Source: Apodospora peruviana
Lineage: Eukaryota; Ascomycota; Sordariomycetes; Sordariales; Lasiosphaeriaceae
Direction of reading: 5' to 3'
Assembly: GCA_033439685.1 (NCBI GenBank)
Contig: JAUEDM010000001.1
Coordinates: forward strand, 3,100,001-3,164,000
DNA: 64,000 nt
Under the pieces are notes generated by a model. That model ran no database searches. It worked only from the letters and a program-made list of their open reading frames with translations, and had not been told where the DNA came from. Positions 45,101-57,520 of the stretch are shown piece after piece. Position 1 is the stretch's first letter. Each line of letters begins with the position of its first letter. The translations under genes were made by a program, and so were the position numbers.

Positions 45101-47774
45101 AGCAGCGCTTCCAACAAGACAGCGCCTACTGAAATTGTTAGAGGCCGACAACCCAGCCCAGCATTCACCCAATCCTCTGTCAGAGATGAGGCATAGGGGC
45201 CTTCGGTGTTTATGCTTTAAAAGCTTCATTTCCCTTGACACTGAACTGACCGTACCTGACGTGCACTGCCTCGGTCGCGAAGCTGCGAACTCCCGGTCAT
45301 CGGGAGTAACCCGAGTCTAGATTACCGGGCGCTTATTATTCGCGTACCTTACCTCCAACGTTTGAACCGTATTTGCTCGAACAAGGGGCGCTTTTCGGGA
45401 GAGTGTGTTGGGTTAGACAAAGGAAACAATATAAAATGATGGCTTTTCTGGGTATTGAGTTGTGGAGAGGGACAAGATAATTCCCCGGGTTGGCAATTCA
45501 ACATTCACCAACACCAGCCACAGCTGGAGAAAGAAAGGTTTTGTTGGTGAACGCGACCAACTTCACAGTGTTCCCAGCGCGCTGGGTTGCGGCGCGAAAG
45601 AAGCACCGGATAGCCACGGGAGTCCGAGCGTCTTCCCGATCGTACTTGTTGCTCAAAGCACGATTCGCCGGCTGGTTCGCGCTTACACCCCTGCCGGATC
45701 TCCATGCGGCGCGTCCAGGATGGCTTGGGTAGTTGCAGCCAATCGCTGACGACGCCGACCCGTTACTCTCGTGTCATTGAGGCGTCGATTGGCTGTCGTT
45801 TGTCGAAACATTTCTTGCAGTTCAACCTCAACCCTCCTTTTTGTGTGTGTGTTTCTTTCTCGGATCTCTCTGCCCGCGAGATCTTTCTAGATGCAAAGAC
45901 GCCATGCACCACACCGCAGAATAAGAGTCATAGGACTTGGCAATCGTTTGTTTCAAGTGTCTTTTTGTTTCAACTTCTTCCATCTACCGATGATGCAGAA
46001 GTCCAGACTATAGCAATGACTCACTTGCTGCATGCCGAGATATGGATATCACTTACGATGATCCGTAATAGTTCTAGATGTTCAAGTGTCGGTGAGTGAG
46101 TGGATGGATGGAGAAGCCGGCAGTTCTTTCCACGTAACACGTAACACCTGTTCAACGATATGAAATGTAGAGCGCGTGCAAGCTGTACCAAATCCCTCTC
46201 GGTTTCTTGACGCCGGAGATAGGTACCTTGGTCTCGTCTTGAACTTGGCCACTCGACCCTCACCTAGGTTCGTTCACCCGCCATTTGTTCACCGCATCTT
46301 TCAAAAAAGGATTCTCGTTTCCACTCTCGTCACCGCATGAATACGCACGCACGCACGCCATGACAGGAACTTCTCAAATCACGACGTCCTTGCCGAGGCC
46401 TCCCCCGAATCCTTTCCCGTGGCCTGAAAGCAGCTTCTCAAACCGGCCCTCTCTCCTGAGGTGGTTCATGTCTGTCTGTACGGAGTACCTACACCTACTT
46501 CTGCTGCTGTAGGGCAGACACTCCATGGCTGCAATGGTCGTCGGCCGCCCCATCAGGCCAGTCTTTATTTCTTTTGCATCGTTTCACTGTGTCTCGTTCA
46601 CTTGCTTTCTATTCGTGCGTGGTGCTGTAACCCGTATGATGCTGTGCTACGTAACCACCTCAGATATGCCCCCCTCCGCCTTGTGCAGACTTGTTCCGTT
46701 TCTCTTCCACCCTACCCCCAAAAACCAAACATGCTGTTCAGAAGAACCCATCTCTAGACCTCACTTGTAGCTTTGCACAAAAACTCTTTGAGAGAACGAC
46801 ATCAGACTCGGACTTTGAGTCGCCTGGAATCGGTAATTCATTATCTAGCAAGATAGGTAGGCAGGTAGGTAGCGCGTAAACCTTGAAAAATGAGTTGCAG
46901 CGTGTAATAAGTGTAGGAACAATACGCGAATATCATCTCATCGCATATCTCGTCCACACGTCCGAACCGCCTGCCCGCCCTTCCATATATTACTCCAAAC
47001 CTAGGTAAGCGCAAGTGAAAAGGTGAGGAAGCCGTTTACCGAAATCGATCAACAACAGTCAACAAACACCTTGGTGGCCTGGTGGTCTCATCGGAGAATA
47101 TAAAATTTCATTTCAAGCTACTCTTCCTCATGGAGTCATGTTCTGCATCACTTAAACCTGGAGAGAGTTATGTAACCAAATTTCAAGACCAGCCGACCCA
47201 CCAAAGTTCCCCGTCCCTCCTTCTCCTTAATAAACAAATTCAAGGCTGCTACGTGGCTCACCTGACATGTCTGCCATGGTGGTCCCGCCCCTGGGCCGTC
47301 CGTCCGTACCTGAAAGTGACCGCCGGCCCGACCACCTCACAACTCACAACTCACGCCTCACACACACACACCCAGCCGGCGGCGGCCCAGATAGAGACCC
47401 GACCCTGAACAACTCGAACATGTACCGTAAGGTATGAAATGAAATGCAACTAACTAGCCAGCCGCCGCCCTTGTCTTGTTAGAGAACTGGAAGATGAGTT
47501 TCGGTGTCGTTATCGTTTTCTTCCATTCACCCCTGCCACGAAAGGGAACAAGACAACCAGTTGCACTCTAAACACAACAAAGTTGTAGCAAGACTAACTG
47601 AAAGGTGACCAGGAATTTTTCTTGTTGTCCAAGCTTTCTGGATTCTTTCATACATTTCATCTCGTGTCACCCGCTCTGTCTCTCCCAGAGTGAGCGGGCG
47701 GCCCTCCTTACATCACTCTTTCTCTAAAACAATGGCCAGGCCGGTCGGCCGGCCGATAGCCGACTCCTCCGTAC
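42123..47774. other. 5.6-kb gene-free region upstream of the unknown 589-aa protein
   Basis: The region is 5' of the minus-strand gene ending at 42122 and 3' of the VPS9 gene, so it is essentially upstream sequence of one gene. Open stretches (for example 42205-42870 and 43416-43979, minus) show no domain or codon character of real genes. It contains a TACGGAGTA motif at 46479-46487 and TAGGTA/TACCTA clusters at 46487, 46855-46870 and 46985. A long 5' UTR or non-coding RNA is possible. Confidence 0.5.
46479..46487 (-). promoter_or_regulatory. TACTCCGTA motif (copy 5)
   Basis: Exact 9-mer in reverse orientation, directly followed by CCTAC, a TAGGTA-type sequence. Confidence 0.3.
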
Positions 47775-50700
47775 CTAGCTCGTCGTAGTAGTGGTGGTAG
47801 CAGAACTCCCAGCAGCAACAGCAGCCCCATCTACCATGTCATTGTTGACATCAACATCCCTAACCTTCCTCAACGCCCTCCTCAACCCCTCCAGCCTCAT
47901 CTTCTCCTGAATCACCATCCCCCTCGCCAGGTCCCGTATCGCCCGCCGCCCCATCTTCTCGTGCATGTCCCTCCACCCGGCCAGCTCCCCGGCGACCGTC
48001 TGCTGCGTGTACCTCAGCTCTCTGCACAACAACTCCGCCTCACGCTCGCCGCGCCGTGCTTTTTCTTCCCGTTCCTCGTTCAGCCGCTGCCGCGTATCGT
48101 CCAGCAAGCCCAGCGGCCAGCGCGACGACCGGTTCAGCGAGCTGTAGTTGCGCTCGGCCTCGCGGCGGATCGACATGATTTTCGTGATTGTCTGCGGCGG
48201 TCTCGCCAGTGCCTTGAGGATAGCCTCGACGTTACCATAAAGCGTGAGGAACATGTTGAAGAAAGTGGTCGATGGCGAGGTTGCCGGGGGAGCCAAAGTG
48301 CGGACATAAAGCTCGAACGCGGATTTGTGGGACTGCGGTAAAAAGACCAGGGTCGAGATCGCTTTGGATAAAATGTGCGAGGCTGCATGGAGGTCTATAG
48401 ACACCGAAAATAGCTTTAGTAAACGAACCACTACTCTTCTAATCACTGATAAGAATCCTACCATTTGCAACATTACCGACCGCGCTCGCCCGTCTCGCCA
48501 CACTCCTCGTCGAAAAGTGCACGCTGCGGACCATGTCGCGGGCGTGGTCGACAAACTGGTCGACCTCCCTCAGGTCCTCCACCGGCTCCAGCTCGTCGTG
48601 CACCTTCTCCGCCAGCGCATTGGCCTTGAGCTTGCTACGCTCGGCCATCATGTCCAGCTGGAAGTCGGGCACGAGAAAGAACTCCCACAGCATCTCGTGC
48701 GTGGCGAACGTGGGATGAGCCAGCAGGACCCTCAGAAAGTTGTCCATCCGCACCTGCAGGTCCTTTAGCACAGCGCGGCTGGGCTTGGAGGGGATCTGGG
48801 TAGGCGAGCGCAAGTCAGAAAGCGACGGGATCCACGATGCCGGGTTCTCCAGCTGCAGCAGCCTAGCAAGCTGCTCGAAGTCAGACAGCGACCGCCGGCA
48901 AGTCGTGACCACATAGCTGTGGTCGTCCACCGGCGCACCAGACTTGAGCACGAAGCGGATGGACGCGTCCTCGACAAAGTAAGAGCGCACCACACCCGTC
49001 GTGCGCTGGTCAGGTCCCGGTACGAGGGAGAACAGCGTGAGATCGTCGATCTTGTTCCGCACCTCATCGTCCTTGGCCAGCTCAACCGCGGTCAGGCCGC
49101 GGAGTTCCCTAGCAGCAACATCAATTCGGGCATCGCTAAACAGCACCCGTACCATATCGAAGCGGCCGTATTTGCTTGCCACCATCAGGGCGGTGAATTT
49201 CCTCTCGTTTGTGGCATTCACGTCGACGTCGCATTGCTGCAAGATCCGCAGAGCCAACTTGGACTCGCTGACGATATGCAGCAGAGTATTACCCTTAGCA
49301 TCAATATGGTCGTCCACATGCAGCGGTTGGTTATCGCCTTGGGTTTTGGTGGCGAGGTCTAATGCTTCTTCTACCATGCTGTAGTAGCTAGGATGGTCGT
49401 ACGACCTGCAGAGCGCGAACAGCGGTGTCTGCCCATTCTTGTCCTTCTGCCGCCAGGGCAGCATTTTGCCAATGTGCTTTATTAAAAAGGGGGCATGGAA
49501 CAGATAATGGGCGGCACTCCGGCCCCAGGTGTCCTGGAGCGAGAGGTAGTGGCGGATCTTCTCGTCGTCGGTCGACTCGAATAGGAAATCAAGCACCATG
49601 TTAACGAGTTCGGTGTGCCCTAGCTGCACTGCGGCGCTCAGGAGAGTGGTCCCTTCGTTGTTCCGGTCATTTAATATGACATCGGCAGAATAGTATTGCC
49701 TCAGGGAAAGGAGATACCTGAGAGCTTCTGGGCGTTCGTTTTGGATAGCCATCATAGGGACCGACTCGCCAAATGAGTCCTGCGTCTGTGCCAAGCGCTC
49801 GATCGACGTATCTCCCTCGATCCCGCTTGCAAAGGTGCCGATGCTGGCGGTCCTTGAGCGATACGACACCTCGGAGCTACTAGACATGCTTCGTGTATCC
49901 ATGGCAACTTTCTTAATCCTCTTGATCGGCGGTAAGAAAGCCGGTTCGTGCCAATCATCTAGTTCTTTCTGGAACGGAAAGACATGGTCGAGGCCAGAGC
50001 CGAGGGAAAACCGCTCAGATACGGTAAAGGCCGGTGACGACCGCCGGGATGTCCCATTCGTGAGACTCCAGCCGCTGAAAGACGGCGTCCGAGAGGACCG
50101 GGTGGATTCGACAGCAAAGTCATCCTCATCCACAGTGTCCGAGGTCGGCTCCATTATCTTTCTCAGCTCGGATACGTCCCCTTTTGCAGCTGCATCCCAA
50201 AGCGCCTTGTTGCGGCGGCTAGCCCTTCGCAGGCCGCCAGACTCGCGGTCTAGGTACGATAAAACGGCCTCAAATGTGCTGAGAGCATATCCCAGCTCAC
50301 CACTATCCACATCATCAATAAAGATGAAATGCCGGATGTAAAGCAATCTCGCTTGGAGATGTTTGATCTGGGCCTTGATCACAACATACAACAGCAGGGA
50401 AACCAGTGTGTCTGCGTTGATGGTCATTTTGGGCTTTTCGGAAGTCGGCCGTGCAGGCTCTCCTGGCTCGGGCGCATCTGTGAGCTCTGCTGCTGCCTTG
50501 GTTGTGGATAACAGAGTTTCCATCATTTCTTGAGGGCAGGTGGCATTGGTCATTTTCCTGAACTCCTCCACTGCGCGTCCTAGACGGGTGATGAGGTCGC
50601 GCTTAGCCTGGGATCCCCCTTCCATCACAATGCCGAGCTGTGAGATGTCTATGTTGTCCATCTGCCGTATCTTGGCCTCGAGCTCAAGATCATCTGGCCG

Positions 50701-51802
50701 TTTGAGGGCCGTTAAACGCGGGAACAGGAGGTGATGGACATTCTCCGTCACATAGCGCTCGATCAAGCGCTCGACAACTGGACCCGTCAACTCGGTAGTG
50801 GCGCCAAGCAATGACAGCTGCTGTTTGTCAACGCTCTGAAACAGGTCGATGGCAGCGGTCACTGCGGTCTCCAAGGAAGCCCTCATGACGTCCTCATCAT
50901 CCTCGGCAAAGAAGTTCTCGACGACCCGCCCATCGCCACTTGCGCCCCTGGTAGCATTCGGACTGTCCGTGCTGCTCGACCTCGCTCTCTTCATGGCACT
51001 AGCAATCGGACCAGCGGGCTCTGGATCAGGGATATTGACGGCTGACGGCGGTGGCGGGAGCGGGTGCTCGAATATAACGGTAAACTCGCGGAACAGCTTC
51101 TCAAGACCCCCCTGCATTTGCCTCGCAATGGCAGGAAAGTTATTGAGAAGTTCGTGGAAGGTCTTGATGTCCTTCTTGCGCGGGTGAGAAGAGGAATCTC
51201 CGGACTCGGAGAGCGACGCGCCATTCTGCGAGCTGGGCGTCTTGTTCGACCTGAACGGCACCGTAGCCGGTGTGATCTTGACCTCGTCCCATGATCCAAC
51301 AAGCGGGCGCGATATGTAGTAAATCAAGAAAAATTTCGGTTCGAGGGTATCCGGGCACCATAGGGTATCACTCAAGAGATTGGCCTGCGCGAGGGCCTTG
51401 AAACCTAGGTAGAGATAGACCCTTGTTAGCATGTCTGACCAAGACACTCTGCAGCGAACTCGCCATACCCTTGTTGGTGTAGATGTAGTTGTCCTTGATG
51501 ACAATACTCCTGCCGTTGATCGTGTTGTACACCTTCGGCTTGCCTCTCATCTCGCGCAGGTTCGGTGTGACATCCTTTCCTCCCGCGACCTGGCTCTTGA
51601 ACACGGGGGTTCGCAGCACATGGCTCCCGAGGAACTCGTCGGAAGCTATGGAGGCCGACAGGGGCGCGCCGGTCTCCTGGTCGCGGGAGTCGAGTAGGAC
51701 ATCGGTCGTAGGGACGAGGAGGATGTGCTGTTGGGCGGGCGAGCATTGGGCGAGAAAGGGGCTCTTGGAGAAGGCGTTGAGGAATGGGTTTAGGGGTTGC
51801 AT
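47775..51802 (-). CDS. VPS9-ankyrin-PX-BAR endosomal protein (Vrl1/VARP-like)
   Basis: CDS complement(join(47775..48394,48462..51404,51469..51802)), 1298 aa. Architecture: VPS9 Rab5-type guanine-exchange region (about 250-500, with the hallmark stretch INADTLVSLLLYVVIKAQIK and FIDDVDSGELGYALSTFEAV), ankyrin repeats (about 505-890, e.g. EGTTLLSAAVQLGHTELVNM, GNTLLHIVSESKLALRIL), a PX-like domain (about 916-1000, VVTTCRRSLSDFEQLARLL ... PSKPSR), and a C-terminal helical region (about 1020-1298) matching a BAR domain in size and charge. Introns are 64 and 67 bp; splicing restores TNKGFKALAQAN and VGNVANDLHAAS. In yeast, Vrl1 has this kind of layout and forms the VINE SNX-BAR endosomal coat with Vin1. 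An endosomal GEF/coat role is inferred from that. The VPS9 and ankyrin parts are the surest; the BAR call rests on position and helix character. Confidence 0.85.
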
Positions 51803-52734
51803 TCATTCAACGCGCTGTCGCAACTCCGCTCGGTGTCGTTGTCGGGGACTAACCTGGCCACCATTGAGTGGTGATAGGTAGATTAATGATGGCAACGCAA
51901 TCGTTAGCCTCGGACGCAATGACAGCGTTGGCCTAGATGGTCTTCTGTCTTAAAGATTGTGGGCTATGATCTGAAGTTCGTCTTCGAGACGGGTGGGTGG
52001 ACCTGCAGCTGTTGGCAGGGGGAACGTAAGAGCGTGCGTGGACTAATGCGCGTGGAAGCAGCAGCTCAAGCAAGCGATAAGCCTGACGTTCGCCGGAATT
52101 CGGACAAAGACGTGCTGGCAGGTTGCAGATGGTAAAGAAATATATGTCGCGTCTATCTTGTTCGGGTTTCGTCTTGTGGAATCTAATGCGCGGTCTGTTG
52201 AATGTTGCAATGACCGCGGGCGCATTTCGTTGTCGTGGTTTGGCACCTGCTCTGCTCATCACAGTGAGCCTTGAAGGAGTCTTGGCCCGCGTCAGGGTCA
52301 GCGTTCTGTGGCTTTTTCCTGGGATCCTTGGCTGAACTGCGGCCAATCAAGGCCCGGTTGTGAGTGATCTCCGTCTCGCCCTGGCGAGTGGGGTTCCAGA
52401 TCAGCCTTGCCAAGCCCGGCTCGGCTCTGCAACATCAAGACTCAAGTTGATAAGGAGAAAATACTGAGAAGATCGGGAGTTCTACCTGGTACCTTCTAAC
52501 GTTGGGAAATATCCGTATCCTAATTTTAATGCGACTTTCAGTATCATCCCGTTGCCCCAAACTGGACCTAAACACACAATTCTAATAAGAAGACAGAAAA
52601 AAGAAAAAAGAAACCCGACTGTAAGAAAGAAAGGAAAGATATAAAAACAAAAACACCTCCCCGCCCAGTCCTTTTATAGGACCCAGCGGTTTGCGGAAAA
52701 CTATCCTACCAGTTTTTCTCTCCCACAGGTCGGG
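51803..52734. other. Promoter region of the VPS9 gene
   Basis: About 930 bp with no recognised coding sequence. Between about 52595 and 52665 the sequence is strongly A-rich. Confidence 0.45.
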
Positions 52735-52844
52735 GGCCACCGATGGGAGTCGAACCCGTGAGGTTCTGATTCTCAAACACGGCGGGGGATGCAGTTGGGA
52801 CTGCGCCGTATCAGGCAAGAGCCTTACCAATAGGCCATACGGTC
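52735..52844 (-). tRNA. tRNA-like sequence, fold incomplete, anticodon uncertain
   Basis: On the minus strand there is a good A-box/D-arm (TGGCCTATTGGTAAGGC, with stem GCCT/AGGC) and a B-box/T-arm (GGGTTCGACTCCC). The spacing and an internal extended hairpin (CTGAT-ACGGCG ... CGCCGT ... ATCAG) suggest an intron. However, the acceptor strands GACCGTA and CGGTGGC do not pair properly, the outer T-stem has a mismatch, and no anticodon stem with a loop starting NT could be built cleanly. The 5' half resembles eukaryotic tRNA-Arg genes, but TTGAG near the 3' anticodon stem would suggest Leu. It may be a tRNA pseudogene, a tRNA-derived element or a tRNA with an unusual intron. Confidence 0.4.
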
Positions 52845-54170
52845 TGCTTCTTGTTGAAAGAATGGTGCTGGGATGAATCTATATATTTCTGTGACTTTGG
52901 GTGAGGGCCTACAAGCCATACTATTAGGTTCGAAATCACCAGTGATGCGGCTTGGTATGATACGAACTTGTAATTGCGATCAGGTAAATTCACGTGCGAT
53001 AAGCTACCAGGTAGGTACTCCGCCCTTGGCGATGTTGGAATAGGTGCCTGGTCATGAAAAAGCCGGTAAAAATGCTGTATGGACTAGATTTAGGTCTAAG
53101 TCCGGATGCCCATCATATTCATCCCGGTTTCCCCTTCCCTCGAAAATTGGCTCAGATCCCTCACCACGATAAAAGTACCCAAATGAGTACACCCATCAAA
53201 TAGTAAAGATAATCAATCTACCCAGGCAGGTACCCATTCTATGTCAAACAGATGTACACCATGTAAAGTTGGCTCAGACTGCAAGAAGTGAGGACGCGAT
53301 GAGGCAACTTCATCGATGAGCGACCCATTATTCAAGCCCAGAAAACCAAGATACATGAATTGCCACTACCTCCAACGCGCTGTGAAATAGCTCCATGTAG
53401 CCCGATTGCATTGTATGCCACACCTACGCTTATCCGACAGGTGCCAGATTTATACAATAAACTACCTCGGCACGTGCATAGGATAGCTACCTAGCTCCCT
53501 TTACTGACATCCGCATCAGGATTGATGTATTCGCGATCCCGATTCAACATCACACTATAAGTATTTCGCATCAACCTCATTAGGGATCACATGGGTATTC
53601 CTGATAATCGGGATGTCCCATGGGGGGTGGCCGTCGGGTATGAGGATAGCCGACGAGGATGAGCCAAATCCGGACATCAAATGTGGTGGTGGACTCGGAG
53701 AGCCAGTACTCATCATCGATGAACAGCAGGGGACAACAAGGTGTTTGGTTTTGGTATTTGAATGCTGAAATTCTCCATGGGGATTTTGGATGATGAGACG
53801 ATGGAGACGAGGATCTCAGAGAAGTAAAGGCGGCAAGCAGATTGCAATATCTAACAGCGGTGTTAGACATATGCATGATTTGACTTCTCTACCTCCTGGC
53901 TCAGGCGGCCCCCCAAACCCAGATGCGGCCCGGCGAGTCTCCAAGTTGAGTAAGTCCGCGTGCCTCACGTCCCGAACGCATTCAACACTTCGGAAACACA
54001 GGGACTGCGCGGAAGGGCATCACATGGAGCGATTGTAAACCAGTCGAATCCCCCCTCGAACCGCTGGGTCGGGTCGATGGCAAGAAAAATTCACGTTCTT
54101 TGCCGGGACATGCATTGGTTAATGAGCTCTTCCTCATCAATTGGTATATATATTGTTGGGTTTAGGGAGT
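52845..54170. other. Intergenic region
   Basis: Contains TAGGTA-type clusters (about 53010) and no recognised gene. The right end should be the OLA1 3' UTR. Confidence 0.45.
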
Positions 54171-55667
54171 TTAGCCCTTGGCGGCACCGGCCTTAATCAG
54201 CAAGATGTCACCGTCTTCAACAACATATTCCTTGCCCTTGGTCATCATCTTGCCCTTCGCCTTCACCTCCGCCTCGTCGCCAAGCTCCTTGAGCACATTG
54301 TAGTTATAAACGATCGCCTGGATGAAGGTCTTCTCGAAATCGGTGTGAATGACACCTGCTGCTTGGGGTGCCTTGGTGCCGTTACGGATAGTCCATTGCC
54401 GGACCTCGTCAGGTCCAACTGTGAAGAAACTGCCCAAGTTCATCACCTTGCGCATCATGGTAACGATCTTGGGCAGGGCGGACTCGACTCCGAGCTTCTT
54501 GCACTCTTCTTGGGCTTCAGCCTCAGTCTCAAACCGGGTCAACCGCTCCTCAAACGACACGGAAAGAGGAATGATAGGATCGCCGGCCGCGTGTTCCTTG
54601 ATCCACTCGGCAATCTTCGGCAGATGCTTGTTCTTTTTCCGGATGTAGTCCTTCTCAGACAAGTTGACGAGATAGACTACAGGCTTCGCGGACAAGAGGA
54701 AAAGGGGGTTGATGACCTCGACCTGGTTGCAAGTTAGCTATGTGCAATCACAATTGCTGCAACATGATTTGTAATTTTGTAAAGGGTTCAGAGCAGGGTT
54801 CTTATCTCAACATGCACGAGGCATTCGAAGAGCTGGGTTATAAGATCAGGCCTATGGCCTTTGTTCATCACGACAGGGGGCAGTGTTTTGGAAAGGGTAG
54901 GAAGCCAACTTACTTCTTTGGGGCCCCAGATACCCTTGCGAACATCCTTGCCGTCCTTGAGCCAAGCCAGAATCTTTTCAATAGTAGCTTCCTCTTCTCT
55001 TGCCTTCTTCTGCTCCAGACTTTGTCCACCTTGGCGAGTAACCTTCTTCTTGTTCTCGAGCGCCTTCTCGACGAACTCGATATCCTTGAGTCTGAGTTCT
55101 TCGCTGATGATGTCAAGATCGCGGGTGGGGTTCACATCACCCTCGACGTGAATAATCTCGGCATCGTCGAAGCAGCGCACGACCTGGAAGATGGCATCGA
55201 CAGCGCGAATGTGCGACAAAAAGGCATTGCCCAAGCCAGCACCGGTAGATGCGCCGCGGGTCAAGCCGGCGATGTCGTAAACTGTAAGGTTGGCAGGAAC
55301 CTTCGACTTGGGCTTGTACTTCTCGCACAGCCAGTCGAACCGCGCATCGGGGACAATGACGCGGGCCTCTTCGGGGTCGATGGTGGCATAGGGGAAATTC
55401 TACGAAGATGGTTAGCTACAAGGCTCAAGGAGGGGTGGAGGGAGGGACGAGCGAGACTTACGGCAGGATTTCCCAAATTGCACTTGGTGATGGCCTGGAA
55501 AAGCGTGGACTTGCCGACGTTTGCCAGTCCAACCTGTTCAACCACGACGGTCAGCGAAGTTGGGGAAACGGAGCCCAGCCAGGGCAACCCACAATGCCGC
55601 TCTTCAGGTTGTTTCCAGGGCGACCCAGAAGGATCTTCTCCTCTTCCACCTTCTTTTTGGGAGGCAT
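54171..55667 (-). CDS. OLA1: Obg-like ATPase 1 (YchF/OLA1 family)
   Basis: CDS complement(join(54171..54722,54914..55399,55462..55533,55593..55667)), 394 aa, the normal family length. OLA1 is a cytosolic TRAFAC P-loop protein that hydrolyses ATP rather than GTP and is linked to ribosomes, stress and protein turnover. Motifs: G1 GLANVGKST (from residue 27, assembled across the first splice junction), G3 DIAGL, and NLSE in place of NKxD, which is the family's reason for relaxed nucleotide specificity. The N-terminus MPPKKKVEEEKILLGRPGNN is typical of eukaryotic members, and the C-terminal TGS domain contains AAGVIHTDFEKTFIQAIVYNY and DGDILLIKAG. All junctions keep frame (phase 0) and use GTGGGT, GTAAGT and GTAAGT donors. 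It diverges from the DeSI-like gene with a 1-kb spacer. Confidence 0.95.
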
Positions 55668-56684
55668 TTTGGGTTTGCTTCGCTTGCTGTAGTGACGAGT
55701 GGAGATATAGTATAGCAAAGTGCAATCAAGCACTTGTGGTGTGTTGGAAAAAGCAGAGCTAGCTGCTGTGGTTCGAAGGAGGGGTAAAGGAGAAGCGAAA
55801 AAAAGTGACCGAAGAGGAGAAATTGTAGCGACGGGTGTGCCCGCCTGGGAAAGTGGGTGTGAGGTGTGGCTGTCAACTCAGCCACACAAATCGTGAAATC
55901 GAGTGCCTGAAAAGCTCCCGACGCTCGAACGAAAGACTTCTTATATGGCCAGCAGATCGGCCCCCCGAAGCGATCGCTTGATGTTTTGGTTGGCCGCTAT
56001 GAACCAGTCAGGCAATTGGGCGAAGCTGTAAAGCTTGAAAAGAAAAATTGGACAAGGTCGGCCTTCAGAAAACAATTTTTTAAATCAATCCCAGGCGAGG
56101 GCCCTGGCCTCCAGCTCTGGCGAAGTGGGGGTTTTGTGGAAGATTGATTGACCGAGTGGCTCACTGTGGCTGAGAATTTGGTTAGGTTGACACCTCCATA
56201 AGTTTCATCAGAGGCGGGGTTGAAAGACGATGAGACGTGCGCTTCCCAGCTGAAGGTTCTCAGTGGAGCTCAGTTGCCAATATGATGCAACTTCGCTTCA
56301 CTTCAGTTCTCATCCAAGGCTGCCAGCTCGCGTAAGACAGGCTGCCATCTTCCCATCTCATGCACCTTCTGCCGATGACGGCGTCGGCATTTAACCCATA
56401 AAATAGTGATTGATGAATTACTTATACTCCCCTAAATCTACAAGTGTCACTCTATGACATCGTTCTCAATTAACGGTTGTGGGTATCAGCGACATTGCGC
56501 TTCTTTAGCACTTGAAGCTCTCTCTGTCCCGCGTCTACTAAGCGGGCAGTCTGGCTCGCCGCATGATTCTGCCTCGTCATTCCCGACAAACCGAGCCCGA
56601 GGCATTTAACATACCAACTTGCCCGGGCAGGCCAGATTCTTCTATCCCCTCAATCAATTCCTGAGGTCTCCTCCATACGCCCAA
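55668..56684. other. Divergent promoter region OLA1 / PPPDE protease
   Basis: The 1.0-kb head-to-head spacer should hold both promoters. No specific element was recognised. Confidence 0.45.
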
Positions 56685-57520
56685 ATGCCTCCTTCCCGGA
56701 AATCCCAGAAATCGGCAAAGTCGCACCGGTCGACGATGTCGCTGCAGAAGACCGAGATAATTATCAATGTCTACGACCTGCTTCCTGTAAGCCTCCCCTT
56801 GCTGCAATCGTGCTTGACCATGTGAATACTGACTCTCGGCGATGCGCACAGCCAGGCCGGATATCATCGACGCTATGGTTTCTCGGCACGTCGCTCCTCC
56901 ATTCTGGTGTCGTCATCAATGGCAAAGAATACGCGTACGGGGGCCATGAAAGGAGAGGTGTGACGGGCGTGTACTGGACCAAGCCCAAAACTGAACCTCC
57001 AGGTGGGACCTTCAAGTGCGAGATCCTCCACGGCTTCACGCTTGCGACGCAAAACGAGATCGATACGATTATCCGCGACACCTCAGAGGAGTTTCTCGGC
57101 ACGGTATATAACCTCTTAACCAAGAACTGCAACCATTTCACATCTTATCTGTGCCAGAGGCTAACGGGTCGTCCTGGGCCGGGGTGGCTGAATCGAGCGG
57201 CCAGCATTGGGGTTGCGCTGCCCTGTGTGGTGCCGCGGGATTGGATCGAGGCGCCGGAGTTTGACACGGCGGACGGAGAATTGCTGGACGAGGATGACCA
57301 CGCGAATGAGAGCTCTAGGATGTTGCGATCTTCGAGTGAGCACCCGCACCTTGTGGGCCAACCGGGGCGCCGTGATTCTACCGAAGACCTTGTCGACTGG
57401 GATAGCGAAGAGGAGCGCCAAAGTGGCGGGACCGGCAAGGGCAAAGGAAATGCGCCGGCCCGGGATTCAGCTGGCCGGACTCTCCCTGCCTCGGAGAGGG
57501 CTCCAGTCCCACGGGATTGA
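56685..57520 (+). CDS. PPPDE (DeSI-type) cysteine isopeptidase-like protein
   Basis: CDS join(56685..56786,56852..57520), 256 aa. PPPDE proteins are papain-like peptidases; the characterised DeSI enzymes remove SUMO from selected proteins. The catalytic pair is visible: His51 in SLLHSGVVINGKEYAYGG and Cys127 in LLTKNCNHFTSYLC, with the expected spacing. The N-terminus is basic and Ser-rich (MPPSRKSQKSAKSHRS) before IIINVYDLLPPGRISSTLW, which begins the domain. The 65-bp intron (GTAAGC...GCACAG) falls inside the conserved DLLPPG stretch, supporting the model. The C-terminal 80 residues are disordered and acidic (LLDEDDHANESS, DLVDWDSEEERQ). The true substrate, SUMO or ubiquitin, cannot be read from sequence. 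Confidence 0.88.
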
